Assembly: GCF_042666655.1 (NCBI RefSeq)
Contig: NZ_JBHTDE010000002.1
Location: 806,001-870,000, forward strand
DNA length: 64,000 nucleotides
Direction of reading: 5' to 3'
DNA from: Paracraurococcus sp042666655
Lineage (GTDB): Bacteria; Pseudomonadota; Alphaproteobacteria; Acetobacterales; Acetobacteraceae
The notes beneath the pieces are model-generated. The model was given only the letters and a program-made list of their open reading frames with translations. It did no database searches and was not told where the DNA came from. Positions 58,282 to 64,000 of this stretch are shown here, piece by piece (position 1 is the first letter of the stretch; every line of letters begins with the position of its first letter). The translations under genes were made by a program, and so were the position numbers.

Positions 58282-59417
58282 GCGACTCGCTCCCCGGCCC
58301 GCCAGACCTGGCGGACGAAGGGCAACTCGCCGATGGCGGCGACCCGGGCCAGGTCGGCGCGCAGCCCGGCCTCCAGCCGGCCACGATCGGCCAGCCGCAC
58401 CATCCGGGCCGGCGCGTCGGTCAACATGGCGACGGCGGCCGGCAGGCCGATGCCGGTCTCGGCCACCGACCGCCAGGCGGCCTCGACCAGCGCGGCCGGG
58501 ACATAGTCGCTGGCCAGGGCATCGACCGCGCCGGCGCGGATCATGTCGGCCGCCGCGACGTTGCCGGAATGGCTGCCGCCGCGGACGATGTTCGGCGCGC
58601 CGGCGATGACCGCGACGCCGATCCGCTTCGCCTCGAGCGCGGCGTCCATCACCACGGGGAATTCGCTGATGCGGATACCGTCCTCGGCGTTCTGCGCGAC
58701 CTCCGCGGCGCTGTCGTCGTCATGCGAGGCCAGCGGCAGGTCGCGATGCGCCAGCCGCCGCAGCAGCCAGCGGCGCTGCGGCTCGCGCAGCCTGGCGCGT
58801 TGCGCCAGCAGTTCCTCGATCCGCTTGATGACCTCGGATTCGGAGATCTGCATCTGGCGCTGCCGCATGGCGCGGTAGCGGCCGATGTCGCGGTACTGGC
58901 CGACACCAGGGGAGTGGTCCATCAGGCTGGCCATCAGCACCCGCGGATGGTCGGCCACCGGGTCGAGCGCGGCCGGCATGTCCCGCGCCGGCAACTCGCA
59001 GCGGAGATGCAGGAAATGCTCCGCCTTCAGCAGGCCGGTATCGCCCAGCGCATCCAGGTCGCGCACGCCGTCGAGGAAGGTCTGGCCGCGTCCGGCATCG
59101 AAGCCGAGATCGCCGAGGCAGAGCGCATCCAGCACCGTGGTCACCCCGGCGGCAGCGCATTGCGCGTCATGCGCCAGCATGGCGGACCGGCTGGGCCAGC
59201 GGGCATTGGCGCGCGGCAGAACCTGGCGTTCCAGGTTGTCGGTGTGCACGTCCACCACGCCGGGGATCAGGTGGTCGCCGTCGAGGTCCTCGGCGGCGCT
59301 GAGATGGCTGCGGCCGGGCTGCACCTCGGCGATCTGGTGGCCGCGGATGACGATCGTGCCCTGCACCACCTCGGCCGGCAGGACCAGCCTGGCGTTGGTG
59401 AGGATGGTTTCCTTCAT
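58278..59417 (-). CDS. phnM: alpha-D-ribose 1-methylphosphonate 5-triphosphate diphosphatase
   Basis: 379 residues of the amidohydrolase superfamily. Metal site DVHTDNLERQVLPR (HxD variant with Asp-Asn), ASLMDHSPGVGQYRD in the middle, PLASHDDDSAAEV, and ALASDYVPAALVEAAWR at the late Asp position. In C-P lyase metabolism it removes pyrophosphate from the ribose 1-alkylphosphonate triphosphate made by PhnGHIL. It overlaps phnL and the DUF1045 gene by four bases each. Confidence 0.95.
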   Translation of the reverse strand: MKETILTNARLVLPAEVVQGTIVIRGHQIAEVQPGRSHLSAAEDLDGDHLIPGVVDVHTDNLERQVLPRANARWPSRSAMLAHDAQCAAAGVTTVLDALCLGDLGFDAGRGQTFLDGVRDLDALGDTGLLKAEHFLHLRCELPARDMPAALDPVADHPRVLMASLMDHSPGVGQYRDIGRYRAMRQRQMQISESEVIKRIEELLAQRARLREPQRRWLLRRLAHRDLPLASHDDDSAAEVAQNAEDGIRISEFPVVMDAALEAKRIGVAVIAGAPNIVRGGSHSGNVAAADMIRAGAVDALASDYVPAALVEAAWRSVAETGIGLPAAVAMLTDAPARMVRLADRGRLEAGLRADLARVAAIGELPFVRQVWRAGERVA

Positions 59418-60112
59418 GCCGCGGCCTGCATGGGGGTGACCTCGAAGAGCCGGTCGGCGACCTGGTCGCGGACCTCGGTGTCGTGGAAGATGCCGATGAT
59501 GGCGGCGCCGGCGCGCTTGGCCTCCTCGATCAACCCGATGACCACGGCGCGGTTGCCGGCGTCAAGGCTGGCGGTCGGCTCGTCCAGCAGCAGGACCGGA
59601 TAATGCGGCGCGAAGCCGCGCGCCAGGTTCACCCGCTGCTGCTCGCCGCCCGAGAAGGTGGCCGGCGGCAGGCCATGCAGCCGGGCCGGCAGGTTCAGCC
59701 GGGCCAGCAGCGCGGCGGCACGGGCGCGCGCCTCGTCCCGCGGCAGGCCGCGCGCGGCCAGGGGTTCGGCCACGATGTCGAGGGTCGCAACGCGCGGGAT
59801 CACGCGGAGGAACTGGGAGACGTAACCGAGCGTGTCACGCCGGATCTCCCGCACCAGACGCGGATCGGCGGCGACGAGGTCGAGCGCCTCGCCGCGGTGG
59901 CGCAGCAGGATGCGGCCCTCGCCGGCGCCGTAATTGCCATAGAGACAGCGCATCAGGGTGGATTTCCCCGCGCCCGAGGCCCCGGCCAGGGCGACGCATT
60001 CGCCCGGGCGGACCTCCAGCTCGACCCCCTGCAGTACCGGGATCCGCGTGCCGCCCTGCAGGTGCAGGGTGAATGCCTTGCCGAGGCCCTCGGTGCGCAG
60101 CGCCCAGCTCAT
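59414..60112 (-). CDS. phnL: C-P lyase complex ABC-type protein PhnL
   Basis: 232 residues. Walker A GASGAGKSTLMRCLYGNYG, the PhnL-specific YGNY, YVSQFLRVIPRV, signature FSGGEQQRV and Walker B LLLDEPTASLDA. PhnL works with PhnG, H and I to attach the phosphonate to ATP ribose, rather than as a transporter. Its start overlaps the phnK stop by four bases. Confidence 0.95.
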   Translation of the reverse strand: MSWALRTEGLGKAFTLHLQGGTRIPVLQGVELEVRPGECVALAGASGAGKSTLMRCLYGNYGAGEGRILLRHRGEALDLVAADPRLVREIRRDTLGYVSQFLRVIPRVATLDIVAEPLAARGLPRDEARARAAALLARLNLPARLHGLPPATFSGGEQQRVNLARGFAPHYPVLLLDEPTASLDAGNRAVVIGLIEEAKRAGAAIIGIFHDTEVRDQVADRLFEVTPMQAAA

Positions 60113-60882
60113 GCCGCCAGCACCGAGGCGACGAGGAGCTGGGTGTATGCGTGCTGCGGGTCGTCCAGCACCCGGTCGGTCAGCCCCTGTTCCACCACGC
60201 GGCCCTGGCGCATCACCAGCATGCGGTGCGCCAGCAGCCGGGCGGCGGCGATGTCGTGCGTCACCAGCAGCACCGCGAGGCCGAGATCGGCGACCAGCGC
60301 GCGGATCAGGTCGAGCAGCCGGGCCTGCACCGAGACGTCGAGCCCGCCGGTCGGCTCGTCCATGAAGACCAGGCGCGGATGGGTGACGAGCGTGCGGGCG
60401 ATCTGCAGCCGCTGCTGCATGCCGCCCGAGAAGGTGCGCGGCAGCCCGTCGATGCGGGCCGGGTCGATCTCGACCCGCCTGAGCCATTCGGTCGCCTCGG
60501 CGCGGATCGACCCGTAGTGCCGCGCCCCGGTCGCCATCAGCCGCTCGCCGATATTGCCGCCGGCGGAGACGCCGAGGCGCAGCCCGTCGCGCGGATTCTG
60601 GTGGACGAAGCCCCAGTCGGTGCGGTGCAGCCGGCGCATCGCGGCTTCCGGCATGGCCTGGATGGCATGGGTCGCGCCGGCGGGATCGCGGTAGAGCACC
60701 TCCCCCGCATCCGGCCGCAGCAGGCCGGACAGCACGCGCAGCAGCGTCGTCTTGCCCGAGCCCGATTCACCGACGATGGCGACGACCTCGCCCGGCCAGA
60801 TCGAGAGGCCGACGTCGTCGAGCGCCGGCACAGCGCCGTAGCGCAGCGAAAGGCCCGTGGCCTGCAGCAGCGGCGCGGTCAT
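60109..60882 (-). CDS. phnK: C-P lyase complex ABC-type protein PhnK
   Basis: 257 residues. Walker A GESGSGKTTLL, Q-loop FVHQNPRDGLRL (the PhnK form), signature FSGGMQQRL, Walker B LVFMDEPTGGLDV and switch His in LVTHDI. The C-terminus DDPQHAYTQLLVASVL is usual. PhnK binds the PhnGHIJ core near PhnJ. Overlaps phnJ and phnL by four bases. Confidence 0.95.
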   Translation of the reverse strand: MTAPLLQATGLSLRYGAVPALDDVGLSIWPGEVVAIVGESGSGKTTLLRVLSGLLRPDAGEVLYRDPAGATHAIQAMPEAAMRRLHRTDWGFVHQNPRDGLRLGVSAGGNIGERLMATGARHYGSIRAEATEWLRRVEIDPARIDGLPRTFSGGMQQRLQIARTLVTHPRLVFMDEPTGGLDVSVQARLLDLIRALVADLGLAVLLVTHDIAAARLLAHRMLVMRQGRVVEQGLTDRVLDDPQHAYTQLLVASVLAA

Positions 60883-61784
60883 TCCGCGGCTTCCCGCGCG
60901 GCTTGCCGGGTGTTGCAGTAGTCGGTGTCGGAGCAGACGAACATCCGGCCCCCGGCATCGTCGGTCACCACCTCGTCGAGATAGCTGGCGCGGCTGCCGC
61001 AGAGCGCGCAGGCGGCGTCGGCGCGGATGGGCACGAAGGGGTGGTCCTCGAAGTCGAGGCTGCGCACCTCGGTATAGGGCGGCACGGCGTAGATCCGCTT
61101 CTCCCGCCCGGCGCCGAACAGCTGCAAGGCCGGCATGCGGTGCATCTTGGGATTGTCGAAGGCGGGGATGGGGGAGGGCGACATCAGGTAACGCCCGCCG
61201 ACCATGACCGGGTAGTTGTACGACGTGGCGATATGGCCGTGCCGGGCGATGTCCTCGTAGAGCTTCACATGCATCAGGCTGTAGTCGGCCAGCGCGTGCA
61301 TGCGCTTCGTCTCCGCCACGCGGGGTTCCAGGCGGAACAGCGGCTCCGGCATCGGCACCTGGTAGACCAGCACCTGGCCCTCCCGCAGCGGGGTCTCGGG
61401 GATGCGGTGGCGGGTCTGGATGATGCTCGCGGCCTCGGTCCGCTCGGTCGTCGCCACCCCGGCCACGCGCGCGAAGAAGCGGCGGATGGAGACGGCATTG
61501 GTGGTGTCGTCGGCGCCCTGGTCGATCACCTTCAGCGTGTCGGCCGGGCCGATGACGGCGGCGGTCACCTGGATGCCGCCGGTGCCCCAGCCATAAGGCA
61601 GCGGCATCTCGCGGCTGCCGAAGGGCACCTGGTGGCCGGGGATCGCCACCGCCTTCAGCAGGGCGCGGCGGATCATCCGCTTCGTGTTCTCATCCAGGTA
61701 GCCGAAATTATAGCCGGCAGCCTGGCCGGCCGATGCACGGCCCCGGTGCTCGCCGCCCGCTGCCGATCCGACGGGCGCGGTCAT
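60879..61784 (-). CDS. phnJ: alpha-D-ribose 1-methylphosphonate 5-phosphate C-P lyase
   Basis: 301 residues. The radical-SAM iron-sulfur signature CX2CX21CX5C is exact: C259, C262, C284 and C290 (CALCGSRASYLDEVV... FVCSDTDYC). YNFGYLDENTKRMIRRALLK near the N-terminus and GGIQVTAAVIGPADTLKVID are conserved. PhnJ breaks the carbon-phosphorus bond, releasing methane (or an alkane) from the ribose phosphonate. ATG 61784 overlaps the phnI stop; the longer open frame upstream lies within phnI. Confidence 0.97.
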   Translation of the reverse strand: MTAPVGSAAGGEHRGRASAGQAAGYNFGYLDENTKRMIRRALLKAVAIPGHQVPFGSREMPLPYGWGTGGIQVTAAVIGPADTLKVIDQGADDTTNAVSIRRFFARVAGVATTERTEAASIIQTRHRIPETPLREGQVLVYQVPMPEPLFRLEPRVAETKRMHALADYSLMHVKLYEDIARHGHIATSYNYPVMVGGRYLMSPSPIPAFDNPKMHRMPALQLFGAGREKRIYAVPPYTEVRSLDFEDHPFVPIRADAACALCGSRASYLDEVVTDDAGGRMFVCSDTDYCNTRQAAREAAE

Positions 61785-62860
61785 TCCGCCGCCTCCCGCA
61801 GGGCGGTCGCGCGCAGCTGGCGGATCTTCTCCAGCTCCGACTGGAAATCGACGTAGTGCGGCAGCTTCAGGTGCTCGACGAAGCCGGTCGCCTCCACGTT
61901 GTCGCAGTGGTACAGCACGAATTCCTGGCTCTGCGCCGGGGCATCCGCATCCTCGCCCAGCTCGGCGCCGCGCAGCGCCCGGTCGACCAGCGCCATGGCC
62001 ATCGCCTTGCGCTCGGCATGGCCGAAGACCAGCCCATAGCCGCGGGTGAACTGCGGCGGCGCGGTCTTCGATCCGGCGAACTGGTTGACCATCTGGCATT
62101 CCGTCAGGGTGAGGTCGCCGATCTCGATGGCGAAGCCGAGCTCGGGCGGGACGATCTCGACCGCCACCTCGCCCATGCGGATCTCGCCGACGAAGGGGTG
62201 GGCGTTGCCGTAGCCGCGCTGGGTGGAATAGCCGAGCGCCAGCAGGAATCCCTCGTCGCCGCGGGCCAGCGCCTGCAGCCGCAGCGGGCGGTCGGCGGGG
62301 AAGGCCAGCGGCTCGCGCGTCAGGTCGGACGGCACCGCGTCCGACGGCGCCTCCGCCTGCATCAGGCCTTCCTGCGCCAGGATGCCGGTGACCCGCGGCA
62401 TGGTCGCCGTCTCGGCCGGGGCCTGGGGGCTGGGCAGCGGCGGCTCGCCGGCCGCGGCCAGGGCGAAGTCCAGCAGCCGGTGGGTATAGTCGAAGGTCGG
62501 CCCCAGCACCTGCCCGCCCGGCAGGTCCTTGTAGGTGGCGCTGATGCGGCGGCGGATGCGCATGGCGCCGGTATCCAGCGGCGCGCTGGCGGCGAAGCGC
62601 GGCAGGGTGGTGCGGTAGGCGCGCAGCAGGAAGGCGGCCTCGATCAGGTCGCCGCGCGCCTGCTTGATGGCGAGCGCCGCGAGGCCGCGGTCGTGGCAGG
62701 CGCCCTCCGCCATCACCCGGTCCACCGCCAAGCCGAGCTGCTGGCCGATCTGCTCGACCGTCAGCTCCGGCAGCGCGGGATCGCCGCGGCGCTCCTCGGC
62801 CAGCCAGGCATGGGCGGCGTCGATCGCCGCCTCGCCGCCCTTGACGGCGACATAGGCCAT
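61781..62860 (-). CDS. phnI: C-P lyase core subunit PhnI (nucleosidase)
   Basis: 359 residues. MAYVAVKGGEAAIDAAHAWL, RGDLIEAAFLLRAYRTTLPR, GYSTQRGYGNAHPFVGEIR and SQEFVLYHCDNVEATGFVEH, then KLPHYVDFQSELEKIRQLR, all match PhnI. It removes the purine base of ATP to allow phosphonate attachment, forming the PhnGHIJ core. Start ATG shares one base with the phnH stop (TGATG). Confidence 0.96.
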   Translation of the reverse strand: MAYVAVKGGEAAIDAAHAWLAEERRGDPALPELTVEQIGQQLGLAVDRVMAEGACHDRGLAALAIKQARGDLIEAAFLLRAYRTTLPRFAASAPLDTGAMRIRRRISATYKDLPGGQVLGPTFDYTHRLLDFALAAAGEPPLPSPQAPAETATMPRVTGILAQEGLMQAEAPSDAVPSDLTREPLAFPADRPLRLQALARGDEGFLLALGYSTQRGYGNAHPFVGEIRMGEVAVEIVPPELGFAIEIGDLTLTECQMVNQFAGSKTAPPQFTRGYGLVFGHAERKAMAMALVDRALRGAELGEDADAPAQSQEFVLYHCDNVEATGFVEHLKLPHYVDFQSELEKIRQLRATALREAAE

Positions 62861-63438
62861 CAGCCGATCTCCAAGCTGGTGGTGCGGGGCAGGGCGGCCA
62901 GCCGGTCGCCGGCGCAGAGGACGAGGTCGACGCCGCGGGGGAAGAGCGCGCGGTTGGCCTGCCAGTCGGCGGCGAATTCGGCGGGCAGTCCCGCCACGCG
63001 CAGCCGGTGGGCCTGTTCGATTCCCGGTCCGGTCAGCCGCCAGCCGGCGCCTTCCTCCAGCGCGTCGACCTGCAGGATCAGCGTGGCGGAGCGGTGCGGT
63101 TCCTCCTCGGTGCCCTGGGCCAGGTCGCGCAGCGCCGGCGGCGCGCCGCAGGCGAGCAGGAAGGCGGCCTCCGCCGGGGCGGCAACGACCGGGGCGCCGG
63201 CATGGAAGCGCAGCCAGGCCTCGGCCGCGGCGCCCGCGTCCAGCCAGACCGGCGTATCGGCATCCGCCAGGGTCAGCAGCACCGCCGCCGCCGCGGCGCC
63301 CAGCGGCGCCGGCGGCTCGGGCAGGCCGGGCAGGCGCTGGACCCGGCCGGGCCTGGCCATGGCTTCCAGCACCGCGCGGAAGCAGCGCTGCGAGTCGAGT
63401 ACCGGCTCGGCGAAGCCGGGGGTCAAAGCGGGGCTCAT
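62860..63438 (-). CDS. phnH: C-P lyase core subunit PhnH
   Basis: 192 residues. PGFAEPVLDSQRCFRAVLEA at the start (ARPGRV follows), LLTLADADTPVWL, and the ending LTGPGIEQAHRL with RALFPRGVDLVLCAGDRLAA are PhnH features, with its degenerate PLP-transferase-like fold. It forms the middle of the PhnG2H2I2J2 complex. The ATG overlaps the phnG stop by four bases. Confidence 0.95.
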   Translation of the reverse strand: MSPALTPGFAEPVLDSQRCFRAVLEAMARPGRVQRLPGLPEPPAPLGAAAAAVLLTLADADTPVWLDAGAAAEAWLRFHAGAPVVAAPAEAAFLLACGAPPALRDLAQGTEEEPHRSATLILQVDALEEGAGWRLTGPGIEQAHRLRVAGLPAEFAADWQANRALFPRGVDLVLCAGDRLAALPRTTSLEIG

Positions 63439-63911
63439 CGCATGGTCGCCATGGTGAAGAACTGCACCCGGGTCGCCGCCGCCTTGGCCGCAGCCTCGGC
63501 GGCACGGGCGGACTGGGCCGCGGCCAGCGGCTCGATCACCGCGGCAAGCAGCCCGGCCCGGCGTCCGGGATCCTGCAAGGCGGCGTCGAGCAGCGCGGCA
63601 AGCTCGGCCTGCCCGGCATCGCGTCCGGCGGCATAGGCATGGCCGACCGTGCCGTCCTCGAGCCGCACGCTGCAGCGGGTGACGGTCATCTCGCCGAGAT
63701 TGAAGGGCGCGCCGTCGCCGCCCTGGCGGCCACGCACCATCACCAGCCCGGTTTCCGGCCCGCGCAGCCGGCGGTGCGGCGGCAAGGGCGGGGCGGCGTC
63801 CAGCAGCGCGGCGATCTCGGCCCGCGTGGCGCGCGCCAGGACGCCCATCCAGCGGCGCCGCGCGGCGTGGGCCGGGGCTTCGGTCTTCAGCGCTTCTGCG
63901 GTCACGCTCAT
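63435..63911 (-). CDS. phnG: C-P lyase core subunit PhnG
   Basis: 158 residues. RRRWMGVLARATRAEIAALL at the start, GLVMVRGRQGGDGAPFNLGE with MTVTRCSVRLEDG, VGHAYAAGRDAGQAELAALL and AATRVQFFTMATMR at the end are typical. PhnG is the first subunit of the complex and the first gene of the phn operon. ATG 63911 was chosen as the usual N-terminus; upstream the frame runs into the operator region. Confidence 0.95.
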   Translation of the reverse strand: MSVTAEALKTEAPAHAARRRWMGVLARATRAEIAALLDAAPPLPPHRRLRGPETGLVMVRGRQGGDGAPFNLGEMTVTRCSVRLEDGTVGHAYAAGRDAGQAELAALLDAALQDPGRRAGLLAAVIEPLAAAQSARAAEAAAKAAATRVQFFTMATMR

Positions 63912-64000
63912 CGGTCCCCTATAAAGGTCTAGACAAGCGGATGTCCAGCCCGATATCCAGGAGCCATGTGCCATGGCAGGCTGCGCGCATGTTTGAAACT
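63912..64000. promoter_or_regulatory. phnG operator: phn operon control region with a HutC/PhnF-type operator
   Basis: GTCTAGAC at 63927-63934 is a perfect palindrome that fits the GT-N-TA-N-AC pattern bound by the HutC branch of GntR regulators, to which PhnF belongs. It stands 16 bp before the phnG start, where repressor binding would block initiation. A partial second site (TGTCCAG) follows at about 63943. On the plus strand possible start codons at 63966 (after CCAGGAGCC) and 63989 may open a divergent gene, most likely phnF, but only a few codons lie inside the window, so it is not annotated as a gene. Confidence 0.55.

Overview
This is a very GC-rich chromosomal window from an alphaproteobacterium. 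The gene content (a C-P lyase operon ending in a DUF1045 gene, a periplasmic PQQ dehydrogenase, intracellular PHB depolymerase, Entner-Doudoroff aldolase/kinase and many peptide and amino-acid scavenging genes) fits Rhodospirillales, most likely an Acetobacteraceae member of the Roseomonas type. That placement is inference. I see no rRNA, tRNA, CRISPR array, prophage or insertion sequence.

Layout. 1-3.4 kb: end of an alpha/beta hydrolase, a small cysteine-rich exported protein, a lone LivK-type binding protein, a decayed RTX/FG-GAP gene and an exported unknown. 3.4-7.7 kb: parE, dps and, across an AT-rich divergent region, an RTX-like repeat protein. 7.8-11.9 kb: an MFS exporter, a DUF962 protein, a polysaccharide deacetylase and intergenic repeats. 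11.3-14.5 kb: a Rieske protein, a PQQ dehydrogenase with a lanthanide-type Asp-x-Asp signature and a translationally coupled exported unknown. 14.6-19.8 kb: phaZ, a GST, a HerA-like ATPase, an orphan CheZ-like protein and an XRE regulator. 20-23 kb: hyi-glxR (glyoxylate/tartronate semialdehyde branch) and an AI-2E family permease. 23-28.7 kb: a complete five-gene oligopeptide ABC operon. 28.7-38.8 kb: creA, a gamma-glutamyltransferase, comM/yifB, then a run of amide and peptide hydrolases (M19 dipeptidase, acetylpolyamine amidohydrolase-like, two M20 enzymes, M81/MlrC). 39-43.8 kb: lipoprotein, KDG kinase and KDPG aldolase, a coiled-coil unknown, a frameshifted DUF3429 gene, a CorC/HlyC protein, gpt and csaA. 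44-50.3 kb: a second gamma-glutamyltransferase, an amidase, a glycine-rich lipoprotein, a lone AsnC-type ligand domain and two orphan oligopeptide ATPases. 50.4-57.5 kb: an acyl-CoA synthetase, a ThDP enzyme, a 39-bp tandem repeat array, a TPR protein and a third gamma-glutamyltransferase. 57.6-63.9 kb: phnGHIJKLM plus DUF1045 on the minus strand, headed by a HutC-type operator.

Functionally the window is dominated by uptake and breakdown of peptides, gamma-glutamyl compounds, amides and phosphonates. The most unusual structures are non-coding or broken: the 39-bp array at 53748-54136, two families of intergenic palindromes, a perfect hairpin inside the peptide ABC operon, and a DUF3429 gene whose frame would be restored by removing one copy of an 8-bp tandem repeat.
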